NCBI GenBank assembly: GCA_963813315.1
Contig: CAWEYO010000020.1
Location: forward strand, 1 to 64,000
DNA from: CAWEYO01 sp963813315
Lineage (GTDB): Bacteria; Pseudomonadota; Alphaproteobacteria; Rhizobiales; Rhizobiaceae
Direction of reading: 5' to 3'
Length of the DNA: 64,000 nt
Shown one piece after another: positions 17,989 through 27,728 of the stretch. The stretch's first letter is position 1. Every line of letters begins with the position of its first letter. The translations under genes and the position numbers were made by a program. The notes under the pieces were generated by a model. That model had not been told where the DNA came from and searched no databases. It was given only the letters and a program-made list of their open reading frames with translations.

Positions 17989-18018
17989 CTTGCGTGCCGA
18001 AGAGGCTGTTCTTATATA
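17989..18018 (+). promoter_or_regulatory. Candidate RpoH (sigma-32) promoter of dnaK
   Basis: CTTGCG at 17989-17994 and CTTATATA at 18011-18018, with 16 bp between, match the alphaproteobacterial RpoH pattern CTTG...CYTATAT. Predicted transcription start is near 18025, giving a leader of about 110 nt before dnaK. No CIRCE repeat is present here. Confidence 0.7.
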
Positions 18019-18136
18019 CGCCGCAACCGCCCACGCGCCGGCCGTTATGGCCTGCCTGCGCGGAATTTCATGTGAACAGGGGCTGCCGCTGGAACGCCGG
18101 ATTGGGTCCTGACAGCCTGCTAAGTGGAGAGACAAC

Positions 18137-20056
<1,920 letters not shown>

Positions 20057-20075
20057 TGTGGCCGCCCGCGCAACA

Positions 20076-20106
20076 GACCCGGTGCTACCCGCGCCGGGTC
20101 TTTTTT
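20076..20106 (+). terminator. Rho-independent terminator after dnaK
   Basis: Inverted repeat GACCCGG (20076-20082) and CCGGGTC (20094-20100) with an 11-nt loop, followed by six T residues at 20101-20106. It could end or attenuate dnaK transcription before dnaJ. Confidence 0.85.
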
Positions 20107-20298
20107 GGAGCGAAACGGGCCAATTCAGCCAAACGGCGTAGGAAGATGCATTTTTCGGGGTCTAAACTGAAAAAAAGTCCGATCGTTGCAGCCGAACTAT
20201 GGCATCTGCGCCCGTGACTTACTAAATCGATAGCCACTTGAGCGGGCGCGCGAAAGAAGAAACGGCGCAGGCCGCGGGAAGCTCGACGACAGGACCCC

Positions 20299-21426
20299 AT
20301 GAAGGCTGATTTTTACGAAACTCTCGGCGTTCAGAAGGGCGCGGACGACAAGGAACTGAAAAGCGCGTACCGCAAGCTTGCCATGCAGTTCCATCCCGAT
20401 CGCAATCCGGGCGACAAGACCTGCGAGGTTCGCTTCAAGGAAATCAACGAAGCCTACGAGACGCTGAAGGACCCGCAAAAGCGCGCGACCTACGACCGGT
20501 TCGGTCACGCGGCGTTCGAAAACGGCGGTGCTAACGGATTTGCCGGCGGCTTTGGGGGCGGCGGCTTCGCCGACATCTTTGAGGATATCTTTGGCGACAT
20601 GATGGGTGGGCGCCAGCGCCGCTCCGCGAGCGGCCGTGAACGCGGCGCCGATCTCCGCTACAATATGGAAATCTCGCTCGAAGAAGCTTATTCGGGCAAG
20701 ACGGCACAGATCCGCGTGCCTGCCTCGGTGTCCTGCGCCGAATGTTCCGGTTCCGGCGCGAGGCCGGGGACACAGCCTGTCACATGTTCGATGTGTTCCG
20801 GTTCCGGCCGCGTGCGCGCAGCACAAGGCTTCTTCTCGATAGAGCGTACCTGTCCGCAATGCCAGGGTCGCGGGCAGACGATCAAGGACCCTTGCGGCAG
20901 GTGCGCCGGCCAGGGGCGAGTTACCGAAGAGCGCTCTCTTTCCGTCAATATCCCATCAGGCATCGAGGATGGAACGCGCATCCGGCTCGCTAGTGAAGGC
21001 GAGGCAGGGCTGCGCGGAGGGCCCTCGGGCGATCTCTACATTTTCCTTTCCGTGAAGCCGCATGAGTTCTTTCAGCGCAGCGGCGCCGATCTCTATTGCA
21101 AGGTGCCGATCTCCATGACGACATCCGCACTTGGCGGATCGTTCGAGGTGGCGACGCTTGACGGCACGCAGACCCGCGTGAGGGTGCCCGAAGGCACGCA
21201 GAACGGCCGCCAGTTCCGCCTGAAGGGCAAGGGCATGCCCGTGCTGCGGCAGCCGGTCATCGGCGACCTCTATATTCAGGTGGCAGTGGAGACGCCGCAG
21301 AACCTCTCAAAACGCCAGCGCGAACTTCTCGAGGAATTCGAGCAGCTGTCTTCCAAAGACAACAGTCCGCAGTCCAGCGGCTTTTTTTCCCGCATGAAGG
21401 ATTTCTTCGAATCCTTCGGAGAGTAA
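20299..21426 (+). CDS. dnaJ: Chaperone protein DnaJ (Hsp40, type I)
   Basis: 375 residues. J domain 1-70 with the HPD in MQFHPDRNPGD stimulates DnaK ATPase. A Gly/Phe-rich region follows (GFAGGFGGGGFADIFEDIF). The zinc domain has all four repeats: CAECSGSG, CSMCSGSG, CPQCQGRG, CGRCAGQG (about residues 150-210). The C-terminal substrate domain is complete. AGGA lies 7 bp before the ATG. Transcription may read through from dnaK past the hairpin at 20076 or start in the AT-richer gap at 20110-20290. A palindromic repeat element follows its stop directly. Confidence 0.97.
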   Translation: MKADFYETLGVQKGADDKELKSAYRKLAMQFHPDRNPGDKTCEVRFKEINEAYETLKDPQKRATYDRFGHAAFENGGANGFAGGFGGGGFADIFEDIFGDMMGGRQRRSASGRERGADLRYNMEISLEEAYSGKTAQIRVPASVSCAECSGSGARPGTQPVTCSMCSGSGRVRAAQGFFSIERTCPQCQGRGQTIKDPCGRCAGQGRVTEERSLSVNIPSGIEDGTRIRLASEGEAGLRGGPSGDLYIFLSVKPHEFFQRSGADLYCKVPISMTTSALGGSFEVATLDGTQTRVRVPEGTQNGRQFRLKGKGMPVLRQPVIGDLYIQVAVETPQNLSKRQRELLEEFEQLSSKDNSPQSSGFFSRMKDFFESFGE

Positions 21427-21427
21427 T

Positions 21428-21588
21428 GCATGTCGCCCAAAAGTGCGCAGCGGTTTTGGGATAACGACATGCACAAAAACAATTGCATGTCGCCCAAAAG
21501 TGCGCAGCGGTTTTGAGATAACGACATGCACAGCAATAATAGCCTAAAGCGCGTCGCATGAATCCGTTCCGCCGCGACACGCTTTAGG
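21428..21588. repeat. Composite palindromic repeat: two 45-bp units plus hairpin
   Basis: Two near-identical 45-bp palindromic units (21428-21472 and 21485-21529) begin GCATGTCGCCCAAAAG and end CGACATGC. They are followed by an imperfect hairpin, CCTAAAGCGCGTCGC (21543-21557) with GCGACACGCTTTAGG (21574-21588). The same composite with one unit occurs at 50558-50660, again directly after a stop codon. This is a dispersed REP/RIME-like element; the hairpin may also act as a weak terminator for dnaJ. Confidence 0.85.
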
Positions 21589-21663
21589 TGGCGGGGCTTT
21601 CAATCATTTACTTGCCTCAAACCTGACGGCGCGTAAATAGTCTGTCAGTCAGGAGACAAAGAT

Positions 21664-22269
21664 ATGGCACGTGCCGGCTTGCGAAAATCGCTTGCATCCA
21701 GGTTCGATCACGAGCTGCGCTTCTTCAAGGGCTGGATCGATAAACCCAAGGCGGTTGGCTCGATCATCCCCACGAGTTCTGTGACTGCCCGCCGCATGGC
21801 TTCGGTCATCGATCCGCATTCCGGCCTTCCGGTTCTGGAGGTGGGACCCGGAACGGGCGTTATCACACGCGCTATACTCGGCCGCGGGATCAAGCCTGAA
21901 AACCTCTTCGCCATCGAATACTCCGAGGATTTCGTCCGTCATCTGCGCCACCATTATCCGCAGGTGAATGTGATCCAAGGCGACGCGTTCGACCTCGACA
22001 CCACGCTTGGCGACAGGCGCGGCCTGGTTTTCGATTCCGTTATCTCCGGAGTGCCGCTGCTCAATTTCCCGGTGGCGCAGCGCATCAGCTATCTCAACAG
22101 CCTGCTGGACCGTATCCCGGCGGGACGCCCCGTTGTCCAGCTGACCTATGGCCCGCTTTCTCCCATTCCCGCCGGCCGCGGCGACTACACGGTCAAACAT
22201 TTCGATTTCGTGATCCGCAACATCCCGCCGACCCAGCTCTGGATTTATCGCCGGACCGCGCGCGACTGA
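21664..22269 (+). CDS. pmtA: Phosphatidylethanolamine N-methyltransferase PmtA
   Basis: The 201-residue product matches the small soluble rhizobial PmtA that methylates phosphatidylethanolamine to phosphatidylcholine using S-adenosylmethionine. The cofactor motif I is VLEVGPGTGVITRAIL near residue 58, after the family N-terminus FFKGWIDKPKAVGSIIPTS. The C-terminal IPPTQLWIYRR is also typical. Position just after dnaJ agrees with other rhizobial genomes as I remember them. ATG 21664 is preceded by AGGAGAC. Acts at the cytoplasmic face of the inner membrane. Confidence 0.88.
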   Translation: MARAGLRKSLASRFDHELRFFKGWIDKPKAVGSIIPTSSVTARRMASVIDPHSGLPVLEVGPGTGVITRAILGRGIKPENLFAIEYSEDFVRHLRHHYPQVNVIQGDAFDLDTTLGDRRGLVFDSVISGVPLLNFPVAQRISYLNSLLDRIPAGRPVVQLTYGPLSPIPAGRGDYTVKHFDFVIRNIPPTQLWIYRRTARD

Positions 22270-22280
22270 ATTCCGCTAGA

Positions 22281-22325
22281 GCTTGATCCCGAAAAGTGCG
22301 TAGCGGTTTTCGGAAAAGATCATGC
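22281..22325. repeat. 45-bp palindromic dispersed repeat, second type
   Basis: The segment starts GCTTGATCCCGAAAAG and ends CGGAAAAGATCATGC, a stem-loop around TGCGTAGCGG. It has the same size and a similar core (AAAAGTGCG.AGCGGTTTT) as the GCATGTCG units at 21428, so the two are variants of one rhizobial palindrome family. Located 11 bp after the pmtA stop. Confidence 0.7.
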
Positions 22326-22438
22326 GAAATCAAAGAATTAGAGCGCCGTGACAACTCCCATTGGAATCATCGTGCTCAAGGCGATTGATCTGGCCAGCAC
22401 TTCGGCTATACCCGTTTCAGGGTAACGGAGGCGCGACG

Positions 22439-23029
22439 ATGGCTGCGAAAATCCTGGTTTTTGCGGGCTCCATTCGCACCGGCGCCTACAGCGGCAAGAC
22501 CGCCGACGCCGCGACGAAGGAACTGCTCGAGCAAGGTGCGGACGTAACCAGGATTTCGCTCGCGGACTACCCGCTGCCTATCATGGACCAGGATCTGGAG
22601 AAGGAGAAGGGCGTTCCGGAAAACGCCTACAAGCTCGGCCGGCTTGTAGCAGCCAATGACGGGCTGCTCATTTGCAGCCCCGAGTACAACTCCTCCATTC
22701 CGCCGCTCCTGAAGAACACGATCGATTGGGTGAGCCGCGTCCGCAAGGACAATGGCCGCGTGTTCAAGCCTTTCGAGGGCAAGGTTGCCGGGCTCTGCTC
22801 GTCTTCCGACGGTAATTTTGCAGGGATTCGCGGCCTCTACCATCTGCGTTCAGTGCTGATGAATTGTCAGGTGGAGATCATTTCGCCGCAATGCTCGGTC
22901 GCCCGAGCCAACGATGCCTTCGACGACGACGGTGCGTTCAAGGAGGAGCGGCTCACAAAGGCGATGACGAAGGTCTGCCGGACGCTGATCGAGCGCGCGA
23001 ACATGCTCTCGACACGGATCGGCGACTGA
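22439..23029 (+). CDS. NAD(P)H-dependent FMN reductase
   Basis: A 196-residue flavodoxin-like protein of the NADPH-dependent FMN reductase family. The phosphate-binding loop of FMN is VFAGSIRTGAYSGKTA at the N-terminus, and the family signature SPEYNSSIPPLLKNTIDWVS is near residue 85. It reduces FMN or quinones with NAD(P)H in the cytosol. I chose ATG 22439 (MAAKILVFAG), with GGAG 8-11 bp upstream, because the longer open frame has no such features. Gene order pmtA, this gene, pyrF is co-directional; pyrF follows after 50 bp. Confidence 0.85.
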   Translation: MAAKILVFAGSIRTGAYSGKTADAATKELLEQGADVTRISLADYPLPIMDQDLEKEKGVPENAYKLGRLVAANDGLLICSPEYNSSIPPLLKNTIDWVSRVRKDNGRVFKPFEGKVAGLCSSSDGNFAGIRGLYHLRSVLMNCQVEIISPQCSVARANDAFDDDGAFKEERLTKAMTKVCRTLIERANMLSTRIGD

Positions 23030-23079
23030 CCGTCGCAGGCTCGGACCCTCACCCTGTGCCGGCTTCAAGGAGACTTCGT

Positions 23080-23781
23080 ATGAGTGCAGACGCCTTTCGT
23101 GACCGCCTGATCGTCGGCCTTGACGTGCCGACCCTCGCCGAGGCCGGAAAGGTCGTGCGCGAACTGGAAGGCACTGTCTCGTTCTACAAGATCGGCTATC
23201 AACTTGCCTTTGCCGGCGGGCTGGACTTCGCGCGCGAACTGGCGAGCGGCGGGCTTAAGGTGTTCCTCGACATGAAGCTTCTCGATATCGACAACACCGT
23301 GGCGAAGGGGGTAGCCAACATCGCAAGAATGGGTGTCTCGATGCTGACGGTTCACGCTTACCCGAAGGCGATGGCAGCGGCGGTGGAGGCCGCGAAGGGC
23401 AGCGGGCTTTGCGTACTGGCCGTCACCGTGCTTACCTCCATGGACAAACAGGACATGATCGAGGCGGGCTATCCGTGTGACCCGCACACGATGGTTCTCA
23501 AGCGCTCGGCGCAAGCTCTTCAGGCAGGCATGGGCGGTATCGTATGCTCGGCCGCCGAGGCAGCGTCCGTACGCGAAATCGTCGGCCCCGAGCTCGCCGT
23601 CGTCACTCCCGGAATCCGCCCGATCGGCAGCGACCACGGCGACCAGAAACGCGTCGTTACCCCTGCCGAAGCGATCCGGGCCGGTGCAAGTCATCTTGTC
23701 GTCGCAAGGCCTATCGTCGGCGCAGTTGACAGAAAAGCCGCAGCTCAGGCTATTCTGGCCGAATTGCACAACCTTGCCTGA
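23080..23781 (+). CDS. pyrF: Orotidine 5'-phosphate decarboxylase
   Basis: A 233-residue TIM barrel that converts OMP to UMP, the last step of de novo pyrimidine synthesis. The catalytic lysine-aspartate tetrad is visible in FLDMKLLDIDNTVAKGV near residue 62 (D-x-K-x-x-D-I-x-N-T), and GLDVP at the N-terminus, VTPGIRP and VVARPIVG near the end form the phosphate site. ATG 23080 was chosen over the longer open frame, with AAGGAG 7-12 bp upstream. Typical family length. Confidence 0.95.
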   Translation: MSADAFRDRLIVGLDVPTLAEAGKVVRELEGTVSFYKIGYQLAFAGGLDFARELASGGLKVFLDMKLLDIDNTVAKGVANIARMGVSMLTVHAYPKAMAAAVEAAKGSGLCVLAVTVLTSMDKQDMIEAGYPCDPHTMVLKRSAQALQAGMGGIVCSAAEAASVREIVGPELAVVTPGIRPIGSDHGDQKRVVTPAEAIRAGASHLVVARPIVGAVDRKAAAQAILAELHNLA

Positions 23782-23824
23782 AGGTCTGCCAACTTTTCGG
23801 GATCAAGCGCCAAGGGAGAACGGA

Positions 23825-24112
23825 ATGGCGAAGGCATACTGGATCGCCCGGATCGATGTACGCGACCCGGAAGGCTACAAGGGATATGTCGCCGCCTCGA
23901 GGCTGGCATTCGACCGGTTTGGTGCGAAGTTCCTTGTACGCGGCGGCGCAAGCGAGGCCGTCGAGGGTACCGGTCGCGCCCGCAATGTCATCATCGAATT
24001 CCCGTCGATGGAGCAGGCGAGAGATTGCTACTATTCCTCAGAGTACCAGGCGGCCAAGGCGATCCGGCAGAAATTTGCCGATGGAGAAATAGTCCTCGTT
24101 GAAGGTATCTAG
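23825..24112 (+). CDS. DUF1330 protein
   Basis: A 95-residue ferredoxin-fold protein starting MAKAYWIARIDVRDPEGYK, with the family pattern YVAASRLAFDRFGAKFLVRG and IEFPSMEQARDCYYSSEYQ. DUF1330 proteins are small dimeric barrels of unknown function, common in alphaproteobacteria. It follows pyrF by 43 bp on the same strand and may share its transcript. Nothing in the sequence points to a substrate. Confidence 0.85.
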   Translation: MAKAYWIARIDVRDPEGYKGYVAASRLAFDRFGAKFLVRGGASEAVEGTGRARNVIIEFPSMEQARDCYYSSEYQAAKAIRQKFADGEIVLVEGI

Positions 24113-24490
24113 AGTATGCTCCTGAAGAGTTGATAGGCTTTTCGGACAGATCATTCGCCGAAGCGACGCCACCCAATTTGGCGAACCATGCGCCGGCATT
24201 CGCCTGAAATGGTGAACCGAACCACTGATTCGCATCCCTCGACAGCACTATCCGGCTGCTCCGGGAGTTGAGGCCCGCGATTTACTACACGCGCAGCGTG
24301 TCTTCTGCCGTCTATCTTGCCGGAAAAAGCCGCCAATTCAGCGGTTATTCACATCTTAGACGAAAGCACTAGATGACAGTTGGATGACAATAGTGTTGCA
24401 TCGCAACATGCTGCCATTAGTTGTGCGGCGTTGTGAACTTGCCCCGGACCGGCTCGACTCTTTCAGTCGGCCGCGGCAGCGGGGTATCTG
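24113..24490. other. Intergenic region before phaZ
   Basis: No convincing gene is seen in these 378 bp. The last 130 bp are AT-richer and hold the candidate phaZ regulatory site at 24396-24406. Confidence 0.6.
24396..24406. promoter_or_regulatory. Candidate PhaR-like palindrome upstream of phaZ
   Basis: TTGCATCGCAA is a perfect TTGC/GCAA palindrome followed closely by CATGCTGCC. TGC-rich palindromes are bound by PhaR, the PHA-sensing repressor of alphaproteobacteria. It lies 84 bp before phaZ. The link to PhaR is inference. Confidence 0.35.
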
Positions 24491-25768
24491 ATGTTCTATC
24501 AGCTTTACGAGCTTAATCACGCGTCGCTGCAGCCACTGCGAGCATACGCCGATACAATGAAGCTCTTCTACACCAACCCGCTCAATCCGTTTTCCCACAC
24601 CGCATGGGGGCGCTCCGTCGCCGCCATGGCGGAACTCGTCGAGCGCACGACGCGACGTTACGGCAAGCCTCCTTTCGACCTGCCGACGACCACCGTCGAC
24701 TGGAATACGGTGGAGGTGACCGAGAAGGTCGTTTGGTCGCGCCCATTCTGCAACCTGATCAATTTCGAAAGGGCCCTGCCGGCGGGCAGGCGCCAGGACC
24801 CGAAGCTTCTCATCGTCGCGCCGATGTCCGGCCATTACGCGACGCTGCTACGCGGCACTGTCGAGGCGATGCTGCCGCACACCGACGTCTACATAACCGA
24901 TTGGGTCGACGCGCGCATGGTGCCGGTGTCGGAAGGCAAATTCGACCTCGACGACTATATCGACTACGTCATCGACATGCTCCACTTGCTCGGGCCGGAT
25001 GCCCACGTGATGGCGGTCTGCCAGCCTTCGGTCCCCGTACTGGCGGCGGTTTCCATCATGGAGGCGCGGGGCGACCGCTTTGTGCCGTCGACGATGACGC
25101 TGATGGGTGGACCCATCGACACCCGGCGCAATCCTACGGCTGTCAACACGCTCGCTCAGCAAAGGGGCGCGCAGTGGTTCCGCGACAACGTCATCATGCA
25201 GGTGCCGTGGCCCAACCCCGGTTTCATGCGCGAAGTCTATCCGGGCTTCCTGCAACTGTCGGGCTTCATGAGCATGAACCTCGATCGGCACATCATCGCC
25301 CACAAGGACTTCTTCATGCATCTGGTGAAGAACGACGGGGACAACGCCGAGAAACACCGCGACTTCTATGACGAATACCTGGCGGTGATGGACCTGACAG
25401 CGGAATTCTACTTGCAGACCGTCGAGACCGTTTTTGTTCGGCACGCTTTGCCGAAGGGAGAGATGACGCACCGGGGCGAACCTGTGGACCCCGCCGCGAT
25501 ACGCAACGTAGCTTTGCTCACGATCGAAGGGGAGAACGACGACATTTCCGGCGTCGGGCAAACGCAGGCCGCGCACAACATCTGCGTCAACATTCCGGCG
25601 GACATGCGGGCACACTACCTGCAGCCGGCAGTCGGCCATTATGGCGTGTTCAACGGCTCGCGCTTCCGCTCGGAGATCGTGCCGCGCATCGTCGATTTCA
25701 TTACCAGTTATGGTCGCGAAAGCCGGCAGCCGATCAAGCCGCGCATCGTCCATTCGGCGCGTGCCTGA
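24491..25768 (+). CDS. phaZ: Intracellular polyhydroxyalkanoate depolymerase
   Basis: 425 residues of the intracellular PHB depolymerase family, which mobilises stored polyhydroxybutyrate. The N-terminus MFYQLYELNHASLQPLRAYA and the segment PKLLIVAPMSGHYATLLRGT are typical. The lipase-box-like motif has Cys as nucleophile (AVCQPSVP, near residue 178), as known for this family. A C-terminal His is in LQPAVGHYGVFNGSRFR. It acts on granules in the cytoplasm. Single-gene transcript between intergenic gaps. Confidence 0.93.
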   Translation: MFYQLYELNHASLQPLRAYADTMKLFYTNPLNPFSHTAWGRSVAAMAELVERTTRRYGKPPFDLPTTTVDWNTVEVTEKVVWSRPFCNLINFERALPAGRRQDPKLLIVAPMSGHYATLLRGTVEAMLPHTDVYITDWVDARMVPVSEGKFDLDDYIDYVIDMLHLLGPDAHVMAVCQPSVPVLAAVSIMEARGDRFVPSTMTLMGGPIDTRRNPTAVNTLAQQRGAQWFRDNVIMQVPWPNPGFMREVYPGFLQLSGFMSMNLDRHIIAHKDFFMHLVKNDGDNAEKHRDFYDEYLAVMDLTAEFYLQTVETVFVRHALPKGEMTHRGEPVDPAAIRNVALLTIEGENDDISGVGQTQAAHNICVNIPADMRAHYLQPAVGHYGVFNGSRFRSEIVPRIVDFITSYGRESRQPIKPRIVHSARA

Positions 25769-25920
25769 TCGCACAGACACCCAAATGTGTGGCTGGCACG
25801 CAACGAGCGGGGCGTAAGTAACCATACTGGGAGATCGTCCCTTCGCATTAATTGACTCAGCCTCCTGATCGACCTTAACCTTTTCTTAACTAAGACAAGG
25901 GTGGTCGGGGGATAGGCTGA

Positions 25921-26541
25921 ATGACTTCCTCACCAAAGCTGAAGTTCGTGCGGTCCGGCGCCGGGCTGGCAGGTGTCATTGTTGCCCTGGCCTCGAGCCT
26001 CGGCGCGGCTGGCGCCGCGCAACTCATGCATACCGGCGGCCTGACGTCGCAGCCGATCGGCCATTTCGAGTTCTGCAAGGCCAATCCGGCCGAGTGTGCG
26101 ATCCGGTCGACAGACAATGGCCCGGAACTCATGACCGGAAAGCTTTGGCGCAAGATTGCCAGCGTCAATCTAGCCGTGAACAATAGCGTCAAGCCGATGA
26201 ACGACTTAGAGGTTTACGGCAAGGATGAGGTCTGGGCCTATCCCCACGGCGTTGGCGACTGCGAGGACTATGTGCTGGAGAAGCGCCGGGTTCTGATGAG
26301 CAGCGGCATACCGACTTCCAATCTTCTAATTACGGTTGTTCGCAAGCCTGATGGCGAGGGCCATGCGGTGCTGACCGTTCGTACCGACAAGGGCGACTTC
26401 GTGCTCGACAATCTCACCAACACGGTTCGTCAATGGTACGAAACCGGCTACCGGTACCTTAAGCGGCAGGCAAGCAGCGACACCGGGCGCTGGGTGTCGA
26501 TCCGCGAGGGCGAGAGCACGATGGTTGGCGCGGTGGAGTAA
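25921..26541 (+). CDS. Bacterial transglutaminase-like cysteine proteinase (BTLCP)
   Basis: A 206-residue exported protein with a signal peptide (AGVIVALASSLGAAGAAQL). The Cys-His-Asp triad of the BTLCP family is visible in PHGVGDCEDYVLEKR (Cys), GEGHAVLTVRT (His) and DFVLDNLTN (Asp). Members are periplasmic transglutaminase-fold peptidases; some relatives (LapG) cleave adhesins under c-di-GMP control, but no LapD/LapA partner is near. A conserved WAYP precedes the Cys. Stand-alone gene; the following DNA carries an integrase remnant. Confidence 0.88.
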   Translation: MTSSPKLKFVRSGAGLAGVIVALASSLGAAGAAQLMHTGGLTSQPIGHFEFCKANPAECAIRSTDNGPELMTGKLWRKIASVNLAVNNSVKPMNDLEVYGKDEVWAYPHGVGDCEDYVLEKRRVLMSSGIPTSNLLITVVRKPDGEGHAVLTVRTDKGDFVLDNLTNTVRQWYETGYRYLKRQASSDTGRWVSIREGESTMVGAVE

Positions 26542-26589
26542 CCGCGGTAACTACGAAGTGAACAATCTCCGCCCTTGAGGGGAGATGTC

Positions 26590-27110
26590 CGGCAGGACAG
26601 AGGGGGGTGCGTAGGTTATTTCCCTTGGGCGTACCACCTGTTTCTGGTTGCTCTGCCTTTTCAATGTGTTGCGCCGGGTCGATGTCCAACCTTTTGACAG
26701 GGTTGGACAATGCCTGTTCCTTTTTTGCCCTCTCCACCTTGCCCAGTCCGCTGTCGGAAAGACTCTTGCGGTTGGCCTTCTTCGTGTAGGTCCGGGCCTT
26801 GTCCGTGGTCTTGTGGCCAAGGAAAGCCATGATCTCGAACTCTGTCGCGAGGGGAGTGGATGAACAATGCGGTAGTCCGGCTGCTATGCATTGGTCGTGA
26901 AACCAGTTGCCGAAAGTGGTCGCCTTGTAAGGGCGGCTGCCCGAATGGGTGAGGAACAGCATCCGGTCGGTCGGCAACGACTCCATCATTGTCGAGGAGT
27001 TCGCCCAAGATCGGCAGATCGACTTCGCCTGCCGTCTTGCCCCGGCGTTACGCTATCCGGATACCCTGCACATTTTGCCACCCGATCCGGATCACGTCCT
27101 GACGGACCTC
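26590..27110 (-). pseudogene. Tyrosine integrase remnant
   Basis: Pieces of the C-terminal half of a phage-type integrase are spread over frames: VRQDVIRIGWQNVQGIRIA and GKTAGEVDLPILGELL near 27100-27000, then FLTHSGSRPYKATTFGNWFH, QCIAAGLPHCSS, and LGHKTTDKARTYTKKANRK. The segment between PHCSS and the LGHKT box, which should carry H-x-x-R, is deleted. The N-terminal half is absent. The gene is therefore a true decayed remnant, unlike the simple one-base breaks elsewhere. Confidence 0.7.
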
Positions 27111-27728
27111 GCTGATCCTACCGGGGCCATTTTGTGTGCCAAGACAGGCACGTATTCAAAAAGGATCAGATATTTCGGCTTCACCCAATCGATTCCTCAT
27201 GTCCTGGAATGACCCAATCCTCATTGCCGGCCGCGCTACTACGCGTACGCTCGCCGCGCAGACCATGCCCGTCGGCATATCAACGCTCATCACCCAATCG
27301 GCCGCTGTGCCGGCAATGACCGATCGGATCGAGCCGCGACCACCGCGGACGTCGCGGATGCGCCATCAGTTGCCGTCGGATTTCGCATTCAACCAACGGC
27401 TCGATCCAAGCCGGATGCGGACATCGGGCGATGTGTAGCAAATCCACTCGCATCTGCTCCCAGCAGTCGTCGCAACCGCGAAGTTGATCGTTCATAAAGT
27501 TTGCGCGAGGCTTTTTGACTTCGCAGACGCCGATATGGCCGCGCCGTCCTGTCGTTTGCCTGTAATACTTTTCATACGATGTACAAGCGCAGCCGAGAGG
27601 GGCTGCGCAGTGACTTAACAGCCCGAGATAGCCGCGTCACAAACTTAATCGATTTCATCCGACAGCTTGGCGGCACTCCTGCCTTCAAAAAGCACTATCA
27701 ACTGTCAACCAGACGAAAGGGACTGACC
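27111..27728. other. Intergenic, no gene recognised
   Basis: About 600 bp between the integrase remnant and the DUF1254 gene hold only short open frames without ribosome sites or family features. Probably debris of the same integration. Confidence 0.5.

Noticed and set aside
26542..26580. Possible terminator after the BTLCP gene.
   Set aside because: Only weak, short complementarity and no T-run were found.
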